The notes under the pieces are model-generated. The model was not told the origin of the DNA and made no database searches. It saw only the letters and a list, made by a program, of their open reading frames with translations. DNA of 64,000 nt from Verrucomicrobiaceae bacterium (GTDB lineage: Bacteria > Verrucomicrobiota > Verrucomicrobiia > Verrucomicrobiales > Akkermansiaceae), in the NCBI GenBank assembly GCA_027484055.1, contig JAIXQH010000044.1, positions 186,001-250,000 on the forward strand, given 5' to 3'. This document shows, one piece after another, positions 34,985-44,587 of the stretch. Position numbers and translations under genes: made by a program. Each line of letters starts with the position of its first letter. Position 1 is the first letter of the stretch.

Positions 34985-35296
34985 GTTCTAAAAGTAAGTA
35001 AATAATTAGTGGTTTAGGTGTTTTTGCAACCCATTAATTGGATAAAAGCTCGTTCTTGCGGTTTGAAAATTTCATGAAATCAGCGAATGGTTAGGCCTTT
35101 AAGGGGTGATGACTTAGCTTTAAAAAGCATTTTAGAAAACTAGGCAGGATTTAATTTTCGCCGTCCAAGAGTCAGTATTCACCTCACCGGGAACACCTAC
35201 CCGGTTAAATCTCAGGGAAACTTGATACCTGCTCGTTGGGAAATTCCTGAAGGCCTCCACCCAGTTGGCACATGCATTGATCTCTCTTGCCGTGCA
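34985..35296. other. Intergenic region, right edge of the defence island
   Basis: A/T-rich DNA between the divergent abiEi and protease genes. It holds a hairpin ACCGGG-AACACCTA-CCCGGT at 35186-35205. The frame from 35222 to 35296 is open into the protease gene but does not look like coding sequence. No tRNA, integrase site or direct repeat is visible at this island edge. Confidence 0.55.
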
Positions 35297-36205
35297 ATGC
35301 CCAAGCGCCTAATCACTCTCGGAGTGAAATTGCTGATCCCCCTCTATCTCCTCGGAATGCTCGCCTTCACTCCAGCGAGTGCCTCCACGATCATTTCACC
35401 AACCGATGATCCGGGTGTCACGGCGCAGCAGTATCGGGACGAGGCGGCGCTTTATGAAATGGTGGGGAAGGTAACCGGGTCGGGCTTGAGCGGGTCCGGG
35501 GTTTTGATTTCCGACCGCTGGGTGCTGACGGCGGGGCATGTGTCGGTGGGGAAATCGAGCGGCAGCTTCACCGTGGGCGGCAGTAGTTATGCGATTCAGA
35601 GTTCGATCACCCACCCGCAATTTTCCTTCAACGGGCCTTCGTATGACTTGGGCCTGCTCTATTTGGCCAGTGCCGTCTCTGCGGTGGATGCAGCCACGAT
35701 GTTGCGGCTCAATTCGCCAGGGTCGATTTTGGGGAAAGAGGCCACTTGGGTCGGCCATGGGTTCAGCGGGACGGGCCTGACCGGCGAGCAGCTCCCAATC
35801 GAGCTGCGAGCCTTCACCAATGTCATCGATGTGCTCGGAGACCATCCGGAGTATGGGCTGCCCGCGACTTCGTTTGTGGCGGATTTTGATCGGCCGGACG
35901 GCAGCACCAATGCCCCGGCTTCCAGTGCCAGCGCCACCCGGCTGGAGGGAAATCTCGCCACGGGCGACAGCGGCGGCGGGGTCTTCATCACGGAAGGTGG
36001 CGTGCGCTACCTCGTCGGCATCAACAGCTATCGGGCGGCTTTTTCTGGTGGCCTACCGGCGAAATATGGCGACTTGAGCGGTGCGACAAATCTACAGGAA
36101 TTCACCCCGTGGATCCTCGCGCAGACCGGTATCGCCGCGATTCCTGAGCCGAGCAGCCTGTGGCTCCTTGCTTTAGCCGGGTGGGTTCCGCTGCGCCGCC
36201 GCTGA
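35297..36205 (+). CDS. Trypsin-like serine protease with PEP-CTERM sorting signal
   Basis: A 302-residue protein from MPKRLITLGVKLLIPLYLLG, a signal peptide ending TPASAS. The S1-type protease domain has the triad His in WVLTAGHVS, the Asp in SYDLGLLYL and the Ser in ATGDSGGGVFI. The C-terminus is IPEPSSLWLLALAG followed by basic LRRR, a PEP-CTERM signal. The start at 35297 is chosen because the upstream 25 codons precede the signal peptide. It is likely displayed at the surface or in the exopolymer; its substrate is unknown. Confidence 0.87.
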   Translation: MPKRLITLGVKLLIPLYLLGMLAFTPASASTIISPTDDPGVTAQQYRDEAALYEMVGKVTGSGLSGSGVLISDRWVLTAGHVSVGKSSGSFTVGGSSYAIQSSITHPQFSFNGPSYDLGLLYLASAVSAVDAATMLRLNSPGSILGKEATWVGHGFSGTGLTGEQLPIELRAFTNVIDVLGDHPEYGLPATSFVADFDRPDGSTNAPASSASATRLEGNLATGDSGGGVFITEGGVRYLVGINSYRAAFSGGLPAKYGDLSGATNLQEFTPWILAQTGIAAIPEPSSLWLLALAGWVPLRRR

Positions 36206-36286
36206 TTTCACCTTCCCTAGCGGTTTTGATTGCCAGCTGGGCGCTGTCACTGAAGGGTGAAGGCGTCCCGTTTCCAGTCGCACCGC

Positions 36287-37054
36287 ATGAAAGTTGTCGC
36301 CATCGCTAACCAAAAAGGCGGCGTGGGTAAAACCACCACCGCGCTCAATCTCTCCGCCGCCCTCGCCCTGCGTGGGCAACGGGTGCTGCTGGTCGATCTC
36401 GACCCGCAAGCGAACTGCACCAGCGGCCTCGGCCTGGAACCGCCGGATGACTGTAGCATGTATTCCGTCCTGCTCGGCCAGAAAACCGTGGCGGAGCAAA
36501 TCATTTCCACCGGCCGTGAGAATCTTTCCATGGTCCCTTCGGAAATGGACTTGGCGGGCATCGAAATCGAACTCGCCCGCAGCGATGACCACCTCACCCG
36601 CCTGCGTGGCATCCTCCAAGCACTCAAGCCAAACGATCTTTTTGAATACTGCATCCTCGACACGCCACCGTCGCTCGGCGTGCTGATGACTTCGGCGCTG
36701 GCGGCGGCGGATGAAATCCTCATCCCGCTCCAATGCGAGTGGTTCGGCCTAGAGGGCTTGGCGAAAATCGTCCACGTCATCGACCAAATCCGCGGCTCCG
36801 ACGCCAATCCTAGCATCCGCCTCGAAGGAATCGTCATGACGATGTATGACGGCCGCACGCTGCTTTCCCGCCAAGTGGTGGATGAGGTTTCCAAGTTTTT
36901 CCCCGGGCAGATGTATGCGACGATGATTCCCCGGACGATCCGCATCGGCGAGGCACCGAGCCATGGAAAGACCATTTTCGAACACGACGTCGCGGGTCTC
37001 GGCGCACTTGCCTACGGTGACTTGGCTGACGAGTTCCTCAGGCGACACGCCTGA
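36287..37054 (+). CDS. parA: ParA/Soj-family ATPase
   Basis: A 255-residue deviant-Walker ATPase starting [20 protein letters not shown] (Walker A with the signature lysine). It carries [18 protein letters not shown], the switch block [11 protein letters not shown] and [15 protein letters not shown]. ParA proteins bind DNA with ATP and move ParB-parS complexes. No parB is adjacent, though chromosomal ParA genes of this phylum are not always next to parB. The ATG at 36287 removes ten residues of a longer frame that do not fit the family. Confidence 0.88.
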   Translation: MKVVAIANQKGGVGKTTTALNLSAALALRGQRVLLVDLDPQANCTSGLGLEPPDDCSMYSVLLGQKTVAEQIISTGRENLSMVPSEMDLAGIEIELARSDDHLTRLRGILQALKPNDLFEYCILDTPPSLGVLMTSALAAADEILIPLQCEWFGLEGLAKIVHVIDQIRGSDANPSIRLEGIVMTMYDGRTLLSRQVVDEVSKFFPGQMYATMIPRTIRIGEAPSHGKTIFEHDVAGLGALAYGDLADEFLRRHA

Positions 37055-37120
37055 TAGGTAAGGCCGCGAAAGGGGAAAATCCCAGTTGCCCTCAGCCCGA
37101 GTATGAGTTGAAGTGCACCT

Positions 37121-38428
37121 GTGCGCTACGAACCGATTTCTCCTAATTTATTCATTCGAAACCGCATCAATCTGTGCGGCATGCTGAAGCCGAATAGCAT
37201 CGTTATTCTGCATTCCAACGACATCTATCCGACCAACGCAGACGGTTCACTCCCTTTCAAACAGAACAGCGACCTGTTCTACCTCACCGGTGTCGATCAA
37301 GAAGAGACCGTGCTCATCCTGATGCCACATGCGGTGGATCCCAAGGAGCGCGAGATACTTTTCGTCAAGGAAACCAGTGAGCACATCGCCATCTGGGAAG
37401 GGGAAAAACTCACCAAAGCCCAGGCCAGAGAAGCCACTGGGATTCAGCGGATCGAGTGGTCGCAAACCTTTGAGTCATTTCTGCACCGCCTCGTCCCCCA
37501 GGCTGAGCATGTCTATCTCGCCACCAATGAGCACCTCCGCGCGAGCGTGGTCGTCGAGACCCGCAACGCTCGCTTCATCAAGGAGTGCCAATCTCGCTAC
37601 CCACTGCACCGCTATGAACGGCTCGCACCCTTGCTGCACCGGCTCAGAATCCAGAAATCCCCCGAGGAAATCTTGATCATCCAAAACGCCTGCGACATCA
37701 CCGAGGCAGGCTTCCGGCGCGCACTCGGCTACATCCAGCCCGGCGTGGGCGAGTGGGAAATTGAAGCCGAATTACTCCATGAGTTCGTCCGCCGTGGCTC
37801 GCGCGGATTCGCCTACGCGCCCATCATCGGCAGCGGAAAAAATGCCTGCGTGCTCCATTATGTGGCCAACGATAAAATCTGTCGCGACGGTGAGATTATC
37901 CTCATGGACGTGGCTGCCGAGTATGCAGGCTGGGCCTCCGACCTCACTCGCAGCGTCCCGGTGAACGGGAGATTTACCAAGCGCCAACGCCTCGTTTACA
38001 ATGCCGTGCTGCGGGTTTTCCGCCTCGCGAACGAAATCCTCCGCCCGGGGAACAATCCGATGGACTATCAGAAGCAAGTCATCGAGCTGATGGAGCGTGA
38101 GCTCGTCCAGCTCGGCCTCATCAACACCAAGGAGGCTCGCGAACAAGGACCGGACAAAGCGCTCGTGAAAAAATATTTCATGCACGGCACCTCCCACCAC
38201 CTAGGACTCGACGTGCACGATGTCTGCCCACCTCACGAACCCTTCGCCGAGGGCATGGTCTTCACCATCGAGCCTGGCATTTACATCCGTGAAGAAGGAC
38301 TCGGCATCCGTTTGGAAAATGACGTGCTCATCGGTAAGGATCAAAACTTCGACCTCATGGGGAACATCCCGATCGAGGCCGACGAGATCGAGTCCCTCAT
38401 GAACGAGCGGAAGCGTTCAGCAAGGTAG
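37121..38428 (+). CDS. pepP: Aminopeptidase P family (Xaa-Pro aminopeptidase)
   Basis: A 435-residue M24B metallopeptidase starting at GTG 37121. The N-terminal aminopeptidase P domain includes LPFKQNSDLFYLTGVDQEE. The C-terminal pita-bread fold carries the metal ligands in ILMDVAAEYAGWASDLTRS (Asp pair), HGTSHHLGLDVHD (His), FTIEPGIYI (Glu) and GIRLENDVLI (Glu). It removes N-terminal residues before proline. It is followed 29 bases later by the purine nucleoside phosphorylase gene. Confidence 0.9.
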   Translation: MRYEPISPNLFIRNRINLCGMLKPNSIVILHSNDIYPTNADGSLPFKQNSDLFYLTGVDQEETVLILMPHAVDPKEREILFVKETSEHIAIWEGEKLTKAQAREATGIQRIEWSQTFESFLHRLVPQAEHVYLATNEHLRASVVVETRNARFIKECQSRYPLHRYERLAPLLHRLRIQKSPEEILIIQNACDITEAGFRRALGYIQPGVGEWEIEAELLHEFVRRGSRGFAYAPIIGSGKNACVLHYVANDKICRDGEIILMDVAAEYAGWASDLTRSVPVNGRFTKRQRLVYNAVLRVFRLANEILRPGNNPMDYQKQVIELMERELVQLGLINTKEAREQGPDKALVKKYFMHGTSHHLGLDVHDVCPPHEPFAEGMVFTIEPGIYIREEGLGIRLENDVLIGKDQNFDLMGNIPIEADEIESLMNERKRSAR

Positions 38429-38457
38429 GCCCACAAGCTGCTACAAGGAGTCATGAT

Positions 38458-39186
38458 ATGATAGGAATCGTCTTAGGATCTGGATTAGGCCCACTGGCAG
38501 ACGCAGTGGTGGTCGAGCGTGAAGTCCCATTCTCAGAAGCGGGTCTCCCCGCCTCTTCCGTGCCGGGGCATGCCGGGAAATTTGTCTTCGGCACGCTCGC
38601 AGGCAGCCCGGTCGTCCTCATGAAAGGCCGCGTTCACCTTTACGAAGGTCACCCAGCTCGCCTCGTCACCGCCGGTGTCCGCTGGATGGCGGGACAAGGC
38701 GTGAAGCAGCTCATCCTCACCAATGCCGCAGGCACTTTGAATCCTCAATTCCACCCCGGCACTTGGATGATGCTGAGCGACCACCTCAACCTCACCGCCA
38801 CCTCGCCGCTGGAGGGCGCCGACTTCATCGACCTCTCAGTCGCCTACGACGCCGACTGGCGCGCCACTTTCCGCAGCGCGGCGGCGGCGAGTGGCACGGT
38901 CCTCCATGAAGGCGTCTATGCTGGGCTACGTGGCCCGCAGTATGAGACTCCGGCAGAAATCCGCATGCTCCACACCCTCGGTGCCGATGCCGTGGGCATG
39001 AGCACGGTGCTTGAGACCATCCAAGCGCGTTCATTGGGCCTGCAAGTGGCCGCCTTTTCCTGTCTCACGAACTGGGCTGCGGGCATCACCGCCGCCACGC
39101 TTGACCACCACGAGGTTTTGGAAACCGGCAAGCAAGCCGCCCAATCCATGATCGGCCTGCTCACCCAAGTGCTCGGGAAAAAGTAA
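38458..39186 (+). CDS. punA: Purine nucleoside phosphorylase (trimeric type)
   Basis: A 242-residue enzyme starting MIGIVLGSGLGPLADAV, with the phosphate-binding GSGLG, MKGRVHLYEGH, LILTNAAGTLNPQFHPG, LRGPQYETPAEIRML and MSTVLETIQARSLGL. The order is that of PNP/MTAP family type II trimers, which split purine nucleosides with phosphate. It is slightly short at the N-terminus compared with E. coli XapA. A Shine-Dalgarno sequence AAGGAG (38445-38450) sits seven bases before the ATG. The choice among PNP, XapA or MTAP activity cannot be made here. Confidence 0.88.
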   Translation: MIGIVLGSGLGPLADAVVVEREVPFSEAGLPASSVPGHAGKFVFGTLAGSPVVLMKGRVHLYEGHPARLVTAGVRWMAGQGVKQLILTNAAGTLNPQFHPGTWMMLSDHLNLTATSPLEGADFIDLSVAYDADWRATFRSAAAASGTVLHEGVYAGLRGPQYETPAEIRMLHTLGADAVGMSTVLETIQARSLGLQVAAFSCLTNWAAGITAATLDHHEVLETGKQAAQSMIGLLTQVLGKK

Positions 39187-39197
39187 GGGGCAGCAAA

Positions 39198-39233
39198 AAG
39201 CCCGACTCGCCTAGAATCTGGTAGGCCGGGCTT
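39198..39233 (+). terminator. Hairpin after punA
   Basis: AAGCCCG (39198-39204) pairs with CGGGCTT (39227-39233), with a possible inner CCTA/TAGG pairing. No T run follows, so termination is uncertain. Confidence 0.4.
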
Positions 39234-39312
39234 GGCTTGATACTGCCGCGTCGAGATGGACGGAACTACCCATCCGGCAAGGTGATCCCTGCGCAGTCCG
39301 AGAATCACCCAC

Positions 39313-39349
39313 AAAAAAAACGATCCCGCGCGAGCAGGATCGTTTTTTT
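39313..39349. terminator. Bidirectional terminator between punA and the FKBP gene
   Basis: ACGATCC (39320-39326) pairs with GGATCGT (39337-39343), flanked by A8 on the left and T7 on the right, so the A and T runs also pair. It would serve both the plus-strand punA and the minus-strand FKBP gene. Confidence 0.85.
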
Positions 39350-39375
39350 GAGATAGGGGCTGGAACCTTAGCGGA

Positions 39376-40227
39376 TCACTGACCAGCAGGAGCGCCGCCG
39401 CCTGCGCCTTGAGGCATCGGGAATGGCATGCCGCCTGGAGCGGCGGGTGCGTCTTGGATTTTCACAAGCTCGAGCTCGAAGACCAACACGCTGTTTGGCG
39501 CGATGTCGATGCTGCGGCGCTCTTCACCGTAGGCGAGTGCGCTTGGCACGAAGAGCTTCCACTTGGCGCCCACGGGCATCGTGGTCAGGGCTTCTTTGAA
39601 ACCTGGCACCACTTGAAGAGTCATCGGCACCGGGGCACCGGCTGGGCTGGCGTCGAATTCTTTGCCGGTGATGAGCGAACCCTTGTAGTTGACCAAGAAC
39701 TCCTTGTTCTCCTCGGCACCTTCCTTGGGGGCGACGTATTTTTCTTCACCACCCTTGGCGAGGATTTCGTATTGCAGGCCACTGGCGGTGGTGATGACTT
39801 CTTTCCGCTTGCCGTTTTCTTCGAGGAATTTTTTACCGGCTTCGAGGTTGGCAGCAGCGCTGGCCTTTTCACGAGCTTGGAGCATTTCACCCAGTGCGCC
39901 CATGGCAGCTTGGAGCTTGGCACCTTCTGCTTCAGTTGGCTTCACGCCTTTGATGGCAGCAAGAATCCCCTTGGTGAAGCTGGCCTCGTCGAGGTCGTCA
40001 GCACCGACACCGAAGCGGCCGAATTGCTCGGTGAAACCACCACCGGTGCGGAATCCGAGAGCGTATGAAGCGTCGGTCTTCACCACGGCGGGATCGAGCT
40101 TAGGAGCGGCTGGCACTTCGATGGCAGGTGTCGTGGCTTCTGTTTTAGCAGGAGCTGGAGTTTCAGCGGCGGACGATGAGGCGATGAGACCGAGGGCCAG
40201 TGCGCCAGGAATGAGTTTGCGGATCAT
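39376..40227 (-). CDS. FKBP-type peptidyl-prolyl isomerase, exported
   Basis: A 283-residue protein with signal peptide MIRKLIPGALALGLIASSSA and an alanine/proline/glutamate-rich linker. A helical FKBP N-terminal dimerisation domain (SYALGFRTGG, KGILAAIKGVKPTEAEG) precedes the FKBP domain with SGLQYEILAKG, FLVNYKGSLITGKEFD, LTTMPVGAKWKLFVPSALAY and SVLVFELELVKI. It resembles periplasmic FkpA/Mip chaperones. A low-complexity proline/glycine tail follows. The gene is flanked by a bidirectional terminator and is probably monocistronic. Confidence 0.92.
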   Translation of the reverse strand: MIRKLIPGALALGLIASSSAAETPAPAKTEATTPAIEVPAAPKLDPAVVKTDASYALGFRTGGGFTEQFGRFGVGADDLDEASFTKGILAAIKGVKPTEAEGAKLQAAMGALGEMLQAREKASAAANLEAGKKFLEENGKRKEVITTASGLQYEILAKGGEEKYVAPKEGAEENKEFLVNYKGSLITGKEFDASPAGAPVPMTLQVVPGFKEALTTMPVGAKWKLFVPSALAYGEERRSIDIAPNSVLVFELELVKIQDAPAAPGGMPFPMPQGAGGGAPAGQ

Positions 40228-40340
40228 GGATGTATTTGTGGAAGAGGGCGGAAAATAGGTATGAGATGACAGTCTGTCCAGAACGGGTTTTTCGAACGGA
40301 GACTGGGCTGCGCCAGAGTTTTTTCACCCGATTGAACAAA

Positions 40341-40359
40341 GCAGGGATTGAATCCCTGC
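40341..40359. repeat. Palindrome GCAGGGATTGAATCCCTGC
   Basis: Hairpin of the same core (GGGATTNAATCCC) as the two in 22215-22688. It lies in the short divergent region between the FKBP and pdxH genes. Confidence 0.6.
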
Positions 40360-40384
40360 GCTTAGGCCCTTAATTCAGGGCCAC

Positions 40385-41023
40385 ATGGACCTCGCTGATT
40401 TTAGAAAAGAATACTCCGCCCGCGGCTTGAAGCGTGAAGACATGCTGGGCGATCCGGTGGCGCAATTCGCCGATTGGTTCAAGCAGGCGACTGAGCTTGA
40501 ACTCCATGAGCCGAATGCGATGAGCCTCGCGACCGTGGATGAGACGGGCCGCCCCTTCCAGCGCACGGTGCTGTTGAAAATTTTCGATGAGAAGGGCTTC
40601 GTCTTTTTCTCCAACTATGAAAGTCGCAAGGCGCAGCAGATGGCCAAGAACCCACAAGTGAGCCTGCTTTTCCCATGGATCACGCTGGAGCGCCAAGTGA
40701 TGATCCAAGGGCGAGTCGAGAAAATCAGCGCGGCCGAATCCTTTAAATACTTCACCTCCCGCCCGCGTGAGTCGCAGATCGGGGCTTGGGTGTCGAACCA
40801 GAGTGAAGTGATCACGTCGCGGAAATTTCTGCTGCAAAAGCTCGCCGAGGTGCGTGAAAAATTCAGCCATGGTGAGATTCCCCTCCCCTCGTTTTGGGGC
40901 GGCTACCGGGTGATCCCTGAGATCGTCGAATTCTGGCAAGGCGGCCCAGCTCGCCTGCATGACCGGTTTTGCTACCGCAAGGTGGGTGAATCGAGCTGGG
41001 AAATGGATCGCCTATCGCCGTGA
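40385..41023 (+). CDS. pdxH: Pyridoxamine 5'-phosphate oxidase
   Basis: A 212-residue flavoenzyme that makes pyridoxal 5'-phosphate. Family blocks: DPVAQFADWFKQATELELHEPNAM, RTVLLKIFDEKGFVFFSNY, QQMAKNPQVSLLFPW, FTSRPRESQIGAWVSNQS and the C-terminal FWQGGPARLHDRFCY. Length and block order match PdxH throughout. It is convergent with the M16 peptidase gene, two bases apart. Confidence 0.95.
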   Translation: MDLADFRKEYSARGLKREDMLGDPVAQFADWFKQATELELHEPNAMSLATVDETGRPFQRTVLLKIFDEKGFVFFSNYESRKAQQMAKNPQVSLLFPWITLERQVMIQGRVEKISAAESFKYFTSRPRESQIGAWVSNQSEVITSRKFLLQKLAEVREKFSHGEIPLPSFWGGYRVIPEIVEFWQGGPARLHDRFCYRKVGESSWEMDRLSP

Positions 41024-41025
41024 TT

Positions 41026-43962
41026 TCACTCGCTGACGTTCTTAATAGAGATCATTAAGGCATTTGCCCCCCCGAGGTATTTCTTCGCCAAGGCGTTGAT
41101 TTCCGGGAGGGAGATCGACTTGTAGTCTTGATCCCGTGACCGCGCGAGGTCGAGCCGCTGGGGTTCGAGCTGCGACTGGCTCATGACGGTGGTGAGCCAG
41201 TAGGAGTTGTCGCGGAGGGTTTTTTCAAGCTGTCCTAGCGTGGGCTTAAGCGCGCGGTCGAGTTCGTCGGCCGTGGCGCCCTTGCTAGCGAGTTCCTCGG
41301 CGAGATTCCGCATGGTCTTGAGTAGCAGGTCGAGATCCTTGGGCTTGCCGATGCTTTGGCCGATGAGGTAGCCGAAATCATCAAAGCCATCTGAGCCACT
41401 CGCCCCGGCATTCGGGCTGTAGGAAGCGCCGAGTTTCTCACGAATTTCCTCCCGCAGACGGTCGCCATAAATTTCACCCAAGAGATTCAAGCGGCGGAAC
41501 TCGACCATATTTCCGCGTAGGCCAGCGGTTTTCCAGATCGTGGTCGCGATGGCTTGGGCGATCTTTGAGTCGTAGGTGAAGGTCTTGGAAGCAGGTGCAT
41601 TTGGGAACTCGATCTTACGCAATTCAGGAAGCGGCGGCACCGTGCGAGCACGCATGGGAAGTGCGCCGAAGGTGGTCAAGACTTGCGGAAGGATTTCATC
41701 GATCTCGAAGTCACCGACGATGCTGAGCTCCAAGTAGCCCTTGGTGAGTTCGGGGGTGAGCCAGTTCTTGGCATCGTCAAGTGTGTAGGACAGAAGCTTC
41801 TCCGGCGTGGCGGTGGCGAAGCGGGTGTCATTCCCATTAAGCCAGGCGTCCATGGCCTGCATCGGCCCAGCAGGGGTGTGCTTGAGTTTTTGTTCAAGCA
41901 TGGGTGCCGCTTTTTTAAACTGCCATAACGCTTCCTCGCGGTAGCCAGGGTCGATCAAGGAGGCGCACATGAGCTGCACTTGAGTCATGAAATCGATGGG
42001 AGTGGTGGTGCCACTGAGCGTGAAGTAATCGTCTGCCACGGCGAGAGTGGTGCCGACATTTTTGCCGGCGAGGATTTCCTGCAGCTCGTCGTTCGAGTGC
42101 TTACCGAGGCCGCCGTCTTCGAAGACGGACGTCGCGAAGACGTCCAGCATCGGCATGTTTTGAGGCTGGGTGAGCTTGCCGGAGCCGATGCGGGCTAGCA
42201 GCTTGATTTTCCCTTTTTCAAAGTCGGTCGATTTTAAATTCACATGGACCTGATTGGAAAGAACGAGCTGGGTGATCCCGAGGTCTTTGATGTCCTTGCG
42301 TGAAACAATGCTCCCGGCGCTGCCGAAATCGGTGTAGCCGAAGGTGTTAATCGCACGCGCTTGCGGGGCCGAGACGGGCTTACCACGAGATTCTTCAAAG
42401 AGCGCGGCGAGGTCTTTTTCGCCATTTTCGGGTTTCACCTTAGTCGTGAGCGTCAGGTGGTAGCCCGGCGCTTCCCAGAATTTAACGAACGCATGGTGAC
42501 AGTCCTGTGGCTGGATGCTGTCGAGCGCCTTTTGAACCAAGGCGAGGTCCGTCACCGGGTCGGAAAAGACCGTGTTATCATTGACCGCACTGGCAAGCGC
42601 CGTGGCGAGGCGCTCGGATTTACGCGTGGCTTTTTGTTTCACCTGCTGCTCGTATTGATTCAAAATCTTCGCCTTCGCTTCGATGATTTCTGCGGTGGTG
42701 AAGCCATACTGAATGGCGCGGCGAAGCTCCTGCTCCATGACGGGCACGGCTTCCTGCCAACGGTCATCCGCCGCTGTCACGTCGAGCGAGCCGATCTCGA
42801 CGTAGTTAAAAACCTCATTTTTCGCGATCGATCCCGTGGCGATGGCGGAACCTTCGGTTTGCGCCAAGCGTTCAAAGCGCCGCGAAATGATTGAATGCGC
42901 GATGTCCAGCGGCAGCTCCTCTGCCCGATTGGCCGCAGTATCTGGCTTGAGCACCATCGGCCGCACGAGCACCAGAGACACCTCGGTGGACGCCACCTCG
43001 GGATCGGCAAAAACGGACGCTTCCGTCCCTTCTGGCTGGCGAATCGGCCCGAGATCAGGCTGCTTCCCGGCATCCACGGGCTGCGTCATCGACTGGAAAG
43101 TTTTCTCAATTTCCGCCTTCATCTCGATGGGATTGATGTCTCCCACGACGATGAAAGTCATCCGCTGCGGCGTGTAGTAGCGCGAGTAATAATCCATAAA
43201 CCGCTCCCGTTTCGCGGATTGGATGACCTCCTCTTTGCCGATCGGAAACCGCTTCGCGACGAGCGAGTCAGGCAACAATTTGTTGAATTGCTGCTCTTGC
43301 AGGCGTGAGCTCACCGTGTCTCGGCTGACCTTTTCCGAGAGGATGACTCCGCGCTCCTTCTCGATTTCCTCCTCACTGAGCAGTGCGCCATCCCCGAAAT
43401 CACGCATCACCGAGAATCCTAGCTTCATGGTATCTGCTGACAAATCCGGCAGATCGAGCATGTAAACCGTCTCGTCGAATGACGTGTAGGCATTCGCATG
43501 CGCCCCGAAGGCGATGCCCAAGCGCTGCATCTTCGGCACGATGTCTGCGGCGGCGTAATTCTTCGTCCCGTTGAACACCATGTGCTCCATGAAATGGGCA
43601 AGCCCCCGCTGATCCTCAGCCTCCATCAGAGATCCCGTGGCGATGTGCAAACGCATCGAAACCCGCTTCGGAGGCTCACTGTTTGGGTAAATCAGGTAGC
43701 GGACCCCATTTGGCAACGATCCAAAAATCGCACCCGAGTCCGGTGCAATGTCGGAGGACTCCTGCGGCCATGGCTTAGCCACGACCGGCACAATGGGCGG
43801 CGCGACATCCTTCGTTGCAGGCTCCTGCGGCAGCTCCGCGTCAAACCTCTCAACCGCCGAGGAAACCGTGACCAATGGCGGCTGCCGGTGTGAATGAATC
43901 GACAGCGACGCCGCAAGGACGCCAAGAATGAGAACAAGAATCAACGGCGTGGCCTTAGGCAT
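41026..43962 (-). CDS. M16 family zinc metallopeptidase
   Basis: A 978-residue insulinase-type peptidase. A signal or anchor (ATPLILVLILGVLAASLSI) is followed by an M16 domain with the inverted zinc motif in GLAHFMEHMVFNG (HxxEH) and the downstream glutamate region ETVYMLDLPD. Three further M16-like domains follow, of which the second half lacks a zinc site as usual (e.g. ILAGKNVGTTLAVADDYF). The start at 43962 gives the signal segment a clean N-terminus; 44040 is possible. It probably degrades peptides in the periplasm. Confidence 0.87.
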   Translation of the reverse strand: MPKATPLILVLILGVLAASLSIHSHRQPPLVTVSSAVERFDAELPQEPATKDVAPPIVPVVAKPWPQESSDIAPDSGAIFGSLPNGVRYLIYPNSEPPKRVSMRLHIATGSLMEAEDQRGLAHFMEHMVFNGTKNYAAADIVPKMQRLGIAFGAHANAYTSFDETVYMLDLPDLSADTMKLGFSVMRDFGDGALLSEEEIEKERGVILSEKVSRDTVSSRLQEQQFNKLLPDSLVAKRFPIGKEEVIQSAKRERFMDYYSRYYTPQRMTFIVVGDINPIEMKAEIEKTFQSMTQPVDAGKQPDLGPIRQPEGTEASVFADPEVASTEVSLVLVRPMVLKPDTAANRAEELPLDIAHSIISRRFERLAQTEGSAIATGSIAKNEVFNYVEIGSLDVTAADDRWQEAVPVMEQELRRAIQYGFTTAEIIEAKAKILNQYEQQVKQKATRKSERLATALASAVNDNTVFSDPVTDLALVQKALDSIQPQDCHHAFVKFWEAPGYHLTLTTKVKPENGEKDLAALFEESRGKPVSAPQARAINTFGYTDFGSAGSIVSRKDIKDLGITQLVLSNQVHVNLKSTDFEKGKIKLLARIGSGKLTQPQNMPMLDVFATSVFEDGGLGKHSNDELQEILAGKNVGTTLAVADDYFTLSGTTTPIDFMTQVQLMCASLIDPGYREEALWQFKKAAPMLEQKLKHTPAGPMQAMDAWLNGNDTRFATATPEKLLSYTLDDAKNWLTPELTKGYLELSIVGDFEIDEILPQVLTTFGALPMRARTVPPLPELRKIEFPNAPASKTFTYDSKIAQAIATTIWKTAGLRGNMVEFRRLNLLGEIYGDRLREEIREKLGASYSPNAGASGSDGFDDFGYLIGQSIGKPKDLDLLLKTMRNLAEELASKGATADELDRALKPTLGQLEKTLRDNSYWLTTVMSQSQLEPQRLDLARSRDQDYKSISLPEINALAKKYLGGANALMISIKNVSE

Positions 43963-44040
43963 GGCCGAGACTATGGGACTCAAATCCCGTTTGCCAACGT
44001 CGAAAATGGGCAGATTTACCCACGGTGCCCTGGGCGTCAC

Positions 44041-44500
44041 GCCACTCGACGGTGATGATCACATCGATGACGCATTCAACTGAATCCGCCATCAGCGGCA
44101 ACCGTCACGATGACAAAAATCGTGACAACTTAGCTGCAGCGGCGGCGAGGACAAGTTGACGAGTTTGCATGATCGTGGGTTTTAATGACGTTCATTGCCA
44201 CGTAGAGACCTTGGCAATGAGACCCGAGAGGCCAATGTGCAAGAAAGCCTATTTAGGACAAGAATCGGCAGTCGTCCGGTGAATGGGACGAATGGGCACG
44301 GACCACCCAGAATGCAGTTCGAACGCTTGTGAGATTTCATAACTCACCAAGCACGAACCGCATCGCCCCAGGCAACCCGGACCCTCCTTGCGACTGGCGC
44401 ATCGCTTGGCAATCGCCGCCACGGGCGAAAGTTTCCGAAATCGGGGTTGCAATCCCCCGGCCGACGTGGTGATTTCTCCGCCGACCTTGTCGATTCATGT
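44041..44500. other. Intergenic region upstream of tRNA-Leu
   Basis: No convincing gene. It contains an eight-base perfect hairpin GTCACGAT/ATCGTGAC (44104-44111 with 44119-44126) and a weaker CATTGCC/GGCAATG pairing near 44190-44220. A 67-codon minus frame (44249-44452) matches nothing I know. Confidence 0.5.
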
Positions 44501-44587
44501 GCGCGCGTGGCGGAATTGGTAGACGCGCTAGATTCAGGTTCTAGTGGGGGCAACCCTGTTCAGGTTCGAGTCCTGTCGCGCGCACCA
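44501..44587 (+). tRNA. tRNA-Leu (CAG)
   Basis: Acceptor arm GCGCGCG (44501-44507) pairs with CGCGCGC (44577-44583), then A and an encoded CCA (44585-44587). The D-arm includes GGCGGAATTGGTAGACGC. The anticodon stem CTAGA/TCTAG encloses loop TTCAGGT with anticodon CAG at 44535-44537. A long variable arm and T-arm GTTCGAGTC follow. The long variable arm and CAG anticodon identify a leucine tRNA reading CUG. Confidence 0.95.

Noticed and set aside
26400..35000. Prophage or insertion sequence as carrier of the defence island
   Set aside because: No integrase, transposase, terminal repeat or structural phage gene is visible.
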